Made by a program: the position numbers and the translations under genes. From positions 19,145 through 30,147 of the forward strand of contig MFIX01000112.1 in the NCBI GenBank assembly GCA_001780825.1: a stretch of DNA of 11,003 nt, in the 5' to 3' direction. The notes beneath the pieces are model-generated. The model ran no database searches. It saw only the letters and a list, made by a program, of their open reading frames with translations, and had not been told where the DNA came from. This document shows, piece after piece, positions 1 through 6,626 of this stretch (position 1 is its first letter; each line of letters begins with the position of its first letter). Source of the DNA: Candidatus Glassbacteria bacterium RIFCSPLOWO2_12_FULL_58_11 (GTDB lineage Bacteria > Gemmatimonadota > Glassbacteria > GWA2-58-10).

Positions 1-7
1 CCCCTTC

Positions 8-29
8 GGGCGGCCACGGGGGGCCGCCC
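8..29. repeat. Short G/C hairpin (palindromic intergenic repeat)
   Basis: An 8-bp perfect inverted repeat, GGGCGGCC (8-15) and GGCCGCCC (22-29), surrounds a 6-nt loop. It lies about 60 nt beyond the stop codon of the minus-strand radical SAM gene, so it could act as a transcript-end hairpin, but no U-tract follows it on the minus strand. The flank read on the minus strand (TTGCAGGGGC) also occurs at 6565-6574 in another intergenic palindrome. This suggests a dispersed intergenic repeat family rather than a gene-specific terminator. Confidence 0.5.
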
Positions 30-88
30 CTGCAAGATATCGCTGCAATTCTTTTATACGCCTTCCATTGGCAGTATTCCAGTACAAC

Positions 89-1213
89 TTAAGCCGACTT
101 TTTCTCATTCCATCCCGGTGGCCGCGGGAAGCCGCTCTCCACTGCCAGGCAATCACCTTCTACCTCCATTCCCAAGGCCCAGCGGAAAACAGCCGCGCTC
201 TCCATGCAGAGATAGATATAGACTTCCGGATCGAGCTCGCGGATCCACTGGTGAAGCTTGCGGTAGATTTCAATCCGCAGCGGTTGGGGGTATCGGTACT
301 TGCCATCCGGGGGCACGGGGAAGAGCTCCCCGGCCAGCAGCGCGTGGCCGGAGAAGCGCTCGGCGAAATAGGGCGCCAGCCAGGGGCTGAAACGCAGGCA
401 GCCCAGGCTGATCCAGGCCACTGCGCCGGGGGCGGCCACCCGGTAAATCCGCTCGACCACTCCCCTGTAGGCCTCCTCCCAGCCAGGGAAATGAAAGATC
501 GGGTCGAAATGGAAGCCCAGCCGGTAGCCGCGCTCCCGGACCCGGGCGGCGGCTGCAAGGCGCTCCTCCAGGGAGGGCGCTCCGCGTTCCTCGCTGTCGA
601 TCACGAGCTGCGGGTTCACCGACCAGCTCACCACGATATTGTCCGGCGCCTTTTCCACCGCGCAGAGGCTGTCCACATTGGCGCTCTTGGTTTTGAACTC
701 GAACCAGCAGCTTTTGCTCGAGCCGAAAAATTGCAGCAGCTCGGTCGAGAACCCGGTCAGGTGGTCCAGGGCCAGGCTGTCGGAAAGCTCTCCGGTGCCA
801 TAGCGCAGCGGGAGTTCGCCAGGCACGGCGAGTTCCCGGTCCACCTCGGCGAAAACCTTTTCCAGCTCGGGATAAAGATAGATTGTGGGACGGTTCAGGT
901 AGCCTTGAAGGATACAGTAGGAACAGTCGATCGGGCAGCCGGAGACAAGATTTATCACCCGGTAGCGGCAGCAGCGCATGCCCTTGCTCGCCGGGCAGCC
1001 TTCGACCAGGCGGCCCTTATAGGGCGCCAGCGCCAGGTTGTACTTCCCGCGCACCACCGAGCGCAGCGGGGCCTCTTTCCGCGCCCGGGAAAGACTTTCC
1101 AGCTCGGCGAGCTCTTTCAGCTTACGGTGCGGAATCCTCTCCAGCAGCGCTTTCGCCCGGGGATGCTCCTTGAGCTCCGGGTGACAGTAGATCGTGTCGA
1201 AAGCGCGGATCAT
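89..1213 (-). CDS. Spore-photoproduct-lyase-like radical SAM protein
   Basis: The 374-residue protein belongs to the radical SAM superfamily and resembles the spore photoproduct lyase (SplB/COG1533) branch. The cluster motif C93-PID-C97-SY-C100 is the CX3CX2C that binds the [4Fe-4S] cluster, and the following ILQGYLN resembles the YLQT stretch of SPL. A second conserved block, GTGELSD (139-145) followed by DHLTGFS, corresponds to the region where true SPL has CTSD with its hydrogen-donor cysteine. Here that cysteine is apparently Glu142. FEFKTKS (171-177) and WSVNP (197-201) are further family-like blocks. The ATG overlaps the stop of the upstream ParB-like gene (ATGA), implying translational coupling. 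Repair of spore photoproduct is unlikely, because of the missing cysteine and the absence of any sporulation gene here. A radical SAM reaction on nucleic acid or another substrate is possible. The superfamily assignment is firm; the substrate is unknown. Confidence 0.85.
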   Translation of the reverse strand: MIRAFDTIYCHPELKEHPRAKALLERIPHRKLKELAELESLSRARKEAPLRSVVRGKYNLALAPYKGRLVEGCPASKGMRCCRYRVINLVSGCPIDCSYCILQGYLNRPTIYLYPELEKVFAEVDRELAVPGELPLRYGTGELSDSLALDHLTGFSTELLQFFGSSKSCWFEFKTKSANVDSLCAVEKAPDNIVVSWSVNPQLVIDSEERGAPSLEERLAAAARVRERGYRLGFHFDPIFHFPGWEEAYRGVVERIYRVAAPGAVAWISLGCLRFSPWLAPYFAERFSGHALLAGELFPVPPDGKYRYPQPLRIEIYRKLHQWIRELDPEVYIYLCMESAAVFRWALGMEVEGDCLAVESGFPRPPGWNEKKSA

Positions 1214-2232
1214 GCTCCGGCCCCGGTCTTATCCGGAGGCGCGCCGAGGGCCTCGAACAGCGCGCCGGCATTCCCGCTTTTGGCGGCCTCGGCCAGGGCC
1301 TGGGCTTTTTCCAGCAGTTCGGCCGGTGAGCCGGCTTTGAAAGAAACGCTTACCGTATCGCCCTCGAAAGCGGCCGGCGGCTCGACCGCCACGCCCTCGG
1401 GCAGGGTAAGCTTCCGGCGCGCGGTATCGAAGGTCTTTTCGATATTATCGAGCAGGGGATATCTTTTCCGGCGCAGGATCCGGTGCACCGTTTCCCTGCC
1501 CCCGGAGCGGGCTTGCTCCGGGTCGAGAAGCACCGCGCGGATTTCCCCATCCTGAAGGACTTCCTGGACGGTCTGCGCCTCGCGCAGGGAAATTTCTTTG
1601 ACCAGCTGAAGGTAATTTCTCAGGAGGTTCTGGCCCGGAGTCAGCGCGCGGACCAGTACCAGCAGCGCTCTTTGGCCCTCCCGCGGGAAATCCGCCCAGA
1701 GCGCGGCCTCGCGCAGGGCCACCGCGTTGTCGGCGCAGAAACGGGCCACCGGGTCTTCGAGATTCCGTAATAGCGTAAGCTCATCCAGCATCTTTTTCGA
1801 GCTGCCGAGTCCCAGCAGGGGCAGAATAGTTCCGGCGAGCTGCACCCGGTTCAGTCCGAAAAGCGTCTGTGCTTTTTCCACTGCCCTGAACTTTTCGACT
1901 GCGCTCAGGCGCTCCCCGGTGGCGGCCAGGCGGGCCCGGAAAAGCGCCGGATTTTCCCGGCTCAGCGCCAGAACCAGCGCCGGGACTTTTCCCAGTCCGG
2001 CAGGGCGGGCTGCGGCCAGCCTGCGGAATCCATCCACCAGACACCAGCCGACTTCTGCGCCCACGACCACCCACAACGGCTGGAGCATCCCTGAAGCGTC
2101 GATCGACCGGGCCAGCGGCTCGAGGTCCCGCTCGGCGGGCCAGCTCAGCGCGAATGTGCGGTCGCTGCGGTCCAGTTCCTCCAGGCCGAGCTCTACCAGC
2201 CGTCCGCCATTGAAAATACCTGTGCCGCTCAT
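1210..2232 (-). CDS. ParB-like N-terminal-domain protein
   Basis: The 340-residue protein has a ParB/Spo0J-type N-terminal fold at about residues 13-90. The visible pattern is L-(x)-SI-x-ASG-x-LQPLWVV, then LVDGFRRLAAA (65-75) and VPALVL (83-88). DGFRR matches the GERR nucleotide-binding box of ParB, with Phe replacing Glu but both arginines kept. Residues 107-180 are helical and resemble the ParB HTH region (LSAVEKFRAVEKA, later LLRNLEDPVARFCADNAVALREAA). The C-terminus (300-340) is Ala-rich. No parA is adjacent, so a chromosome-partition role is not supported; orphan ParB-fold proteins can be regulators, nucleases or CTP switches. It starts 23 bp after the glycosyltransferase stop, with only a weak GGTG ribosome site, and overlaps the radical SAM gene by 4 bp. 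This suggests the two products act together. The fold is fairly sure, the function unknown. Confidence 0.75.
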   Translation of the reverse strand: MSGTGIFNGGRLVELGLEELDRSDRTFALSWPAERDLEPLARSIDASGMLQPLWVVVGAEVGWCLVDGFRRLAAARPAGLGKVPALVLALSRENPALFRARLAATGERLSAVEKFRAVEKAQTLFGLNRVQLAGTILPLLGLGSSKKMLDELTLLRNLEDPVARFCADNAVALREAALWADFPREGQRALLVLVRALTPGQNLLRNYLQLVKEISLREAQTVQEVLQDGEIRAVLLDPEQARSGGRETVHRILRRKRYPLLDNIEKTFDTARRKLTLPEGVAVEPPAAFEGDTVSVSFKAGSPAELLEKAQALAEAAKSGNAGALFEALGAPPDKTGAGA

Positions 2233-2255
2233 CTATTTTTCACCATGGCGATAAT

Positions 2256-3131
2256 TTATTGTTGCGCCGCGACAGGAGATTCGAGCTTCCCGGTCTCGGA
2301 GTCGGCCCATTCAGCCAGCCGCGCGTAGCGGCTGGCCTGGATATTTTTGCCGCGCTTGCGGCAGCCCTCAAAAAGTATCCGCGCTTTGCGCGAGAGTTCC
2401 CGCAGGGCCGCCAGTCGGAAAGTGGGTTTCAGATCGGTTCCCAGGATTTTCACGAGCGCCCGGACCCGGAAGCGGTCGAATCCCCAGTGGGAGGCGGAAA
2501 GCTGGTCGGCGTGGCCCCCGCGCTTGATTACGAGCGGGCGGTCGAGATAGAGCACGGGGAACAAGGCGGTCAGACGGAGCCAGAGCTCGTAGTCCTCGCA
2601 GACCCGGAAGCGCCGGTCGAACCCGCCCAGGCGCTGAAACAGCCAGCGGTCGATCAGCACCGAGGAGGGGCTGATCCGGCACATGGGCAGGCAGTGTTCG
2701 AAGATCCACCCTCCCTGCCTGGCGTGCTTGCGCATGGGATTGACCCGTACTCCGCGGCGGACCCAGATTTCAGCGGTGTGGCTGCAAAGCAGCTCCGGCG
2801 CAGCATGGTGAGCAGCGAGCTGCAGCTCGAGTTTTTCGGGCAGCCAGAGGTCATCCGAGTCGAGGAAAGCGAGCCAGCGGCCGCGGGCCCGGGCGGCCCC
2901 GGCATTCCTGGCCGCCGAGACGCCGTGACGGCCGGTCTGCAGCGCCTCGATGCGTCCCGCCCACCGGCCAAGCAGCGCCGGCGTGCCATCCGTGCTCCCG
3001 TCATCCACTACAATCAGCTCCAGGTCGCGGGAGCTCTGGCCCAGAACGCTGTTTATCGCCTCGGCGAGCATGCCGGCGCGGTTGTAAGTCGGAATTATCA
3101 CGCTGACTTCGGGCAATCTTTCTTCCCCCAT
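2256..3131 (-). CDS. Family 2 glycosyltransferase
   Basis: This is a cytoplasmic GT-A fold glycosyltransferase of about 291 residues that transfers a sugar from a nucleotide-sugar donor; donor and acceptor are unknown. Counted from the ATG at 3131, VSVIIPTYNRA (9-19), VVDDGSTDGT (41-50), VSAARNAGAARARG (71-84) and the DxD-type DSDD (91-94) form the nucleotide-sugar site. GGFDRRF followed by CEDYELWLR (178-186) supplies the acceptor-side catalytic ED. The tail is basic and helical with no membrane segment. The open frame extends to a GTG at 3203, but that codon lies inside the predicted promoter, the extra 24 residues are not GT2-like, and the protein family begins near the ATG. The ATG has an AGGT-type ribosome site about 10 nt upstream. 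It is the first gene of the minus-strand operon with the ParB-like and radical SAM genes. The family call is firm. Confidence 0.9.
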   Translation of the reverse strand: MGEERLPEVSVIIPTYNRAGMLAEAINSVLGQSSRDLELIVVDDGSTDGTPALLGRWAGRIEALQTGRHGVSAARNAGAARARGRWLAFLDSDDLWLPEKLELQLAAHHAAPELLCSHTAEIWVRRGVRVNPMRKHARQGGWIFEHCLPMCRISPSSVLIDRWLFQRLGGFDRRFRVCEDYELWLRLTALFPVLYLDRPLVIKRGGHADQLSASHWGFDRFRVRALVKILGTDLKPTFRLAALRELSRKARILFEGCRKRGKNIQASRYARLAEWADSETGKLESPVAAQQ

Positions 3132-3194
3132 CCCGCAACCTGCACCTGAGTGCGGAAAGCATTCAAATCCGCAAGCGGCGGTCAATCCAAGGTT

Positions 3195-3222
3195 AATATA
3201 CACGGAATATTTATATTGACAA
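3195..3222 (-). promoter_or_regulatory. Sigma70-like promoter for the glycosyltransferase operon
   Basis: Read on the minus strand, TTGTCA (3217-3222, 5/6 to consensus) is followed after 16 bp by TATATT (3195-3200, 5/6). Transcription would start near 3188, about 57 nt before the ATG at 3131. The alternative GTG start at 3203 would lie inside the spacer, which argues against it. The -35 box shares bases with the plus-strand promoter. Confidence 0.5.
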
Positions 3223-3244
3223 GAAGTTAAGCAATTTCTATCTT
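3216..3244 (+). promoter_or_regulatory. Sigma70-like promoter for secDF
   Basis: A perfect TTGACA (3216-3221) is followed after 17 bp by TATCTT (3239-3244, 4/6). Transcription would start near 3251 and give a leader of about 125 nt before the secD start at 3375. A second AT-rich hexamer, TATAGT (3245-3250), lies just downstream but is too far from the -35 for standard spacing. Confidence 0.5.
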
Positions 3245-3282
3245 TATAGTTTACTACGGTTATGGTTTATTCCCGCCCTCTT

Positions 3283-3320
3283 CCGGCAGCCCCAAAAAGC
3301 CGGGCCGGGGAGGCCGCGGC
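3283..3320 (+). promoter_or_regulatory. secD leader: two mutually exclusive hairpins
   Basis: CCGGC (3283-3287) can pair with GCCGG (3299-3303). Alternatively GCCGGGCC (3299-3306) can pair with 3312-3320, forming 8 bp with one bulged G and a GGGGA loop. The two helices compete for 3299-3303. The second one masks part of a strong Shine-Dalgarno-like GGGGAGG (3307-3313) that precedes a five-codon reading frame. No U-run follows, so this is not an intrinsic terminator. Pairing is directly readable; a regulatory role is inference. Confidence 0.3.
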
Positions 3321-3321
3321 G

Positions 3322-3339
3322 ATGGGAAAAATTAAATGA
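3322..3339 (+). CDS. Possible five-codon leader peptide (MGKIK)
   Basis: ATG GGA AAA ATT AAA TGA lies in the secD leader, 8 nt after GGGGAGG, which is a stronger ribosome-binding site than most in this window. It ends 35 nt before the secD start. It is too short to be recognised by homology and could be chance. If translated, it could influence the leader structure or secD translation. Confidence 0.2.
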   Translation: MGKIK

Positions 3340-3374
3340 ATTGCTAACGTTTACCAGCAATGGAGCTTAGCCAG

Positions 3375-5258
3375 ATGATCAAGAATATGAAACTTAAGAT
3401 AACAATTATCGCGGTCCTTTTCGCTGGTTCGCTCTACTACCTGTGGCCCACTTTTTATCTGGCCCGGATGTCGCCTGAAAAGCTGAAAGTGATGCGCTTG
3501 TCCGATCCACAGGGGCTGAAAGACCTGGAGGAGCGCAGCATCAAGCTGGGGCTGGACCTCCAGGGCGGCATGCACCTGGTCCTCGAGCTCGATCAGTCCA
3601 AGATCAAGATGGGTGAGAAGGAGGGGGCGGATGCGATCGACCGGGCGCTGGAGATCATCCGGACCCGGGTGGACCAGTTCGGGGTGAGCGAGCCGCTGAT
3701 TCAGAAGGCCGGAGATGAGCGGATCATCGTCGAGCTGGCCGGCGTGGTGGACACCGCCCGCGCCCGGGCGCTGGTGGAGCAGAGCGCTTACCTCGAATTC
3801 AAGCTCTGCAAGCCGCAGAGTGAGTTCCTTGACGTACTGGCCCAGGCGGATGAGGTGATCCGTGAAAACGACCTCTATCTCCTGGAACAGGAAAAACAGC
3901 AGGCGGCGACCCCGGCGGAAGAAAAGAAGGGCGAGAGCGGGGAGGAATTCAACCCGATGGAGCTTTTCAACGAGAACAAGCCGGACTCCGGAAAAACCGC
4001 AGTTCCGCAGGATTCGGCCCAGCGCGATTCGCTGAAAGCCGACTCCACCGCCGCGGATACCTCAGCGGCGGTCAAAGAATCGGCCATGACCGGCGAAAAC
4101 CGCAAACCTCTCAGCCGTCTCATGTTCCAGGAGAGCCTCAATCAACCCGGAGCGCGCCGCGAAAGCGAGCTGCTGGTGCCGGTAAATAATATCGCCCTGG
4201 TCAGCGCGTACCTGGCGATGCCCGAAGTGCAGCAGGTGGTCTCGCTGGCCGAGGTAAATAACCAGGTCGATTATCTGCGTTACCACAGCCCGGATGAGGG
4301 CGATGAGGCGGACACCCTGGAGGTGCTCTGGGGCGATGATGATACCAATTTTATCGGGCCGAACGGCGTGGAGTACAAGCGGATTTTCCTGATGAAAAAG
4401 AAGCCCGAAATGACCGGCGGTTTCCTGGCCGACGCCAATGCGACCCTGGGCAGCGGGTACGACCCCAAAACGGCGAATAAACCGCTGGTATTGATGCAAC
4501 TTACCGGCGAAGGCGCCGATTCGTTCGAGACGATCACCGAGCGTTTCATCCAGCGGGACCTGGCGATTGTGCTGGACAAAATCGTCAAGTTCGCTCCGCG
4601 GATCATGAGCCGCATACCCGGCGGCCACGCACAGATCGAAGGCGTCCCGACCATGGAGAAAGCCCGGGACCTGTCGATCGTGCTGCGCGCCGGCGCGCTG
4701 CCCGCTCCGCTCACTATTGCCGAAAGCCGCACAATCGGCCCCTCGCTGGGCGCGGACTCGATCCGGAAAGGCAGCCTCTCCGCAACTATCAGTTTTTTGA
4801 TCGTAGTCATTTTTATGGTGATTTACTATAGATTCGGCGGGCTGGTGGCCAATGTGGCCCTGGTATTTAACATGATCCTGATCCTGGCGGCGCTGGCCGG
4901 GTTCAACGCCACTCTGACCCTGCCGGGCATCGCGGGATTGATCCTGACCATCGGCATGGCGGTGGACGCCAACGTGCTGATTTTCGAGCGCATCCGGGAA
5001 GAGCTGCGAAGCGGGAAAACCCTCCGCGCCGCTATCGATGCCGGCTACGACAGGGCCTTCTCCACCATTCTCGACTCCAATTTGACCACTTTCATCACGG
5101 CAGTCGTTTTGTTCCAATTCGGCACCGGTCCGATCAAGGGCTTCGCGGTGACCCTGAGTATCGGCCTGGCGGCCAGCATGTACACCGCGATCAATGTCAC
5201 CCGGGTTATTTTCGACCTCTGGACCTCGAGAAAGAATGTGAAATCAATAGCACTTTGA
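3375..5258 (+). CDS. secD: Protein translocase subunit SecD
   Basis: SecD pairs with SecF in the inner membrane and uses the proton gradient to pull proteins released by SecYEG on the far side. I chose the ATG at 3375 because GGAG (3362-3365) sits 9 nt upstream; an in-frame ATG at 3360 would add MELSQ but has no ribosome site. The product is 627 residues: TM1 about 10-28, LGLDLQGG (58-65), a large periplasmic region, IPGGHAQIEG (414-423), then five further TM segments from about 469 to 612. GMAVDANVLIFERIREE (527-543) holds Asp530, equivalent to the proton-pathway aspartate of E. coli SecD. Residues about 172-262 are charged, Ser/Ala/Glu-rich and likely disordered, an unusual insertion in the first periplasmic domain. 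secF follows after 56 bp. No yajC is adjacent. The identification is secure. Confidence 0.98.
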   Translation: MIKNMKLKITIIAVLFAGSLYYLWPTFYLARMSPEKLKVMRLSDPQGLKDLEERSIKLGLDLQGGMHLVLELDQSKIKMGEKEGADAIDRALEIIRTRVDQFGVSEPLIQKAGDERIIVELAGVVDTARARALVEQSAYLEFKLCKPQSEFLDVLAQADEVIRENDLYLLEQEKQQAATPAEEKKGESGEEFNPMELFNENKPDSGKTAVPQDSAQRDSLKADSTAADTSAAVKESAMTGENRKPLSRLMFQESLNQPGARRESELLVPVNNIALVSAYLAMPEVQQVVSLAEVNNQVDYLRYHSPDEGDEADTLEVLWGDDDTNFIGPNGVEYKRIFLMKKKPEMTGGFLADANATLGSGYDPKTANKPLVLMQLTGEGADSFETITERFIQRDLAIVLDKIVKFAPRIMSRIPGGHAQIEGVPTMEKARDLSIVLRAGALPAPLTIAESRTIGPSLGADSIRKGSLSATISFLIVVIFMVIYYRFGGLVANVALVFNMILILAALAGFNATLTLPGIAGLILTIGMAVDANVLIFERIREELRSGKTLRAAIDAGYDRAFSTILDSNLTTFITAVVLFQFGTGPIKGFAVTLSIGLAASMYTAINVTRVIFDLWTSRKNVKSIAL

Positions 5259-5314
5259 TACTTGATTATGTATGATGCGCTGTACTTTCAGCAAAAGAAT
5301 CAGGAGAAAAAGTC

Positions 5315-6397
5315 ATGATTGAAATATTCAAGAACCCGAACTACCAGTTTATCGCTCTGCGCTATAAGGCGATTATAATTTCGCTGATCGTGATCGGTCT
5401 CGGCATCCTGTCCATGATCCTCAGGGGCGGGCCGCGCTACGGGATCGATTTTACCGGCGGAGCGGCGATCACTTTCAGCTTCGAGAAAGATATCAGCGCC
5501 GAGGAAGTCCGTCAGGCCCTCCGTCAGGCCGGTATTCAGTCCTACGAGGTGACTCATTTCGGGGACCAGAAACACGTGCTGGTGCGACTCCAGCTGGCCG
5601 AAACGAATCAGAATTATCTCACGCCGATTCAGCAGCAGCTCGATACCATGTTTGCCGGTAATAAATACGTTATCGACCAGAACGACCTGGTGGGTCCCAA
5701 GATCGGCACCGAATTAAGAGAAAAGGCCCTGCTGGCGCTGCTGTTCTCGATGATCGGCATGATCATCTACATTTCAGTTCGCTTTGAGGCGGAAAGCTTC
5801 TTCGGCGTACTTATCACTCTTATATTCGGCCTGCTCGTACTGGCGGCCAGCAGTTTGAGATTCGTGCTGAACTCGGACATATGGACCATCGCCCTGATCT
5901 TATTTTCCATAGTAGTGGTGGGGTATATCTGTCTTAAATTCAACTTTAAATACGCGGTAGGGGCGATCGCGGCCCTGATTCACGATGTAATGGTGACCGT
6001 GGGCTTGTTTTCAATTATGGACAAGGAAATCAACCTGACCATTATCGCCGCGCTCCTGACCATTGTCGGCTACTCGATCAACGACACCATCGTCATCTTC
6101 GACCGCATTCGCGAGGAATACCCCAAGGAGCGTAAGAGATTGTCGCTGCCGGAGGTGATCAACAACTGCATCAACCATACACTTTCGCGCACGATTATCA
6201 CCAGCCTGACCGTATTTTTCGTAGTGCTGGTTCTGCTCATTTTCGGCGGCGAGGTGATCCGGCCGTTTGCCCTGGCTCTCTTTATCGGTGTAATCGCCGG
6301 GACTTATTCCACCATCTATATCGCCGCGCCGGTGCTCATTTTCTGGCAGGAGCGATATGGAACCGGGGCCGAAATTACCCGCAAAGTCACCGCCTGA
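5315..6397 (+). CDS. secF: Protein translocase subunit SecF, with extra membrane segments
   Basis: SecF is the partner of SecD. AGGAGA (5302-5307) lies 7 nt before the ATG. The 360-residue protein has TM1 (about 18-36), the YGIDFTGG signature (42-49), a periplasmic domain, and a membrane half with LIHDVMVTVG (221-230), GYSINDTIVIFDRIREE (252-268) and TM segments to about 345. Usual SecF proteins go straight from the RFE ending TM2 into a stretch like FKYAVGAIAALIHDV. Here residues 159-210 intervene, with two extra hydrophobic stretches (about 161-184 and 189-207), giving about eight TM segments instead of six. The segment starting ALILFS (193-198) resembles that starting ALLFS (141-145), suggesting an internal duplication. 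The even number of added segments preserves topology. The frame is intact and the conserved motifs are present, so the protein is probably functional. Confidence 0.97.
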   Translation: MIEIFKNPNYQFIALRYKAIIISLIVIGLGILSMILRGGPRYGIDFTGGAAITFSFEKDISAEEVRQALRQAGIQSYEVTHFGDQKHVLVRLQLAETNQNYLTPIQQQLDTMFAGNKYVIDQNDLVGPKIGTELREKALLALLFSMIGMIIYISVRFEAESFFGVLITLIFGLLVLAASSLRFVLNSDIWTIALILFSIVVVGYICLKFNFKYAVGAIAALIHDVMVTVGLFSIMDKEINLTIIAALLTIVGYSINDTIVIFDRIREEYPKERKRLSLPEVINNCINHTLSRTIITSLTVFFVVLVLLIFGGEVIRPFALALFIGVIAGTYSTIYIAAPVLIFWQERYGTGAEITRKVTA

Positions 6398-6430
6398 GCG
6401 CCGAAGGTCCGCATCAGAGCTGCAAAACCG

Positions 6431-6471
6431 AACCGGTCCGCTCTTCTAGATCCAGAGCGGACCGGTTTTTT
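6431..6471 (+). terminator. Intrinsic terminator after secF
   Basis: A perfect 14-bp stem, AACCGGTCCGCTCT (6431-6444) with its complement (6454-6467), encloses a 9-nt loop. The T-run continues through 6471. It lies 34 nt after the secF stop and should end the secDF transcript. Confidence 0.93.
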
Positions 6472-6567
6472 CCCTGCCGCTCTTCCGGCAATCCGCCCGG
6501 CCCGGCGGTTCTTATGCTCTATAAGCATGTTGAAATAATCACGCATAAAGGTTTTAAAAATGGGTTG

Positions 6568-6593
6568 CAGGGGCAACGCATGCGTCGCCCCTG
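6568..6593. repeat. GCATGC-centred palindrome, dispersed-repeat type
   Basis: A 26-bp inverted repeat is centred on GCATGC (6578-6583) with one mismatched pair (6575/6586). The outer arms are CAGGGGC and GCCCCTG, and wobble pairs extend it slightly. Its left flank TTGCAGGGGC matches the minus-strand flank of the hairpin at 8-29. It lies after the secF terminator and has no U-tract, so it is more likely a dispersed intergenic repeat than a terminator. Confidence 0.6.
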
Positions 6594-6626
6594 TGATAAT
6601 TCCTTATATCTCAAATAAATGAACCA

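Noticed and set aside
68..1555. A 495-codon open frame on the plus strand opposite the radical SAM and ParB-like genes.
   Set aside because: It is antisense to two recognisable proteins, its translation has no family motif, and such long empty frames are expected in GC-rich genes.
2259..3149. A 296-codon plus-strand frame opposite the glycosyltransferase.
   Set aside because: It mirrors the glycosyltransferase codons; the minus-strand product has clear GT2 motifs and this one has none.
3132..3203. GTG start at 3203 for the glycosyltransferase, adding 24 residues.
   Set aside because: The GTG lies within the predicted promoter spacer and the added sequence is not GT2-like; the ATG at 3131 fits the family start.
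3360..3374. An earlier ATG for SecD (adding MELSQ).
   Set aside because: No ribosome site precedes 3360, while GGAG at 3362-3365 is ideally placed for the ATG at 3375.
4062..5117. A 351-codon minus-strand frame inside secD.
   Set aside because: It is antisense to conserved SecD motifs; its His/Gln/Asp-rich translation is an artefact of the coding strand.
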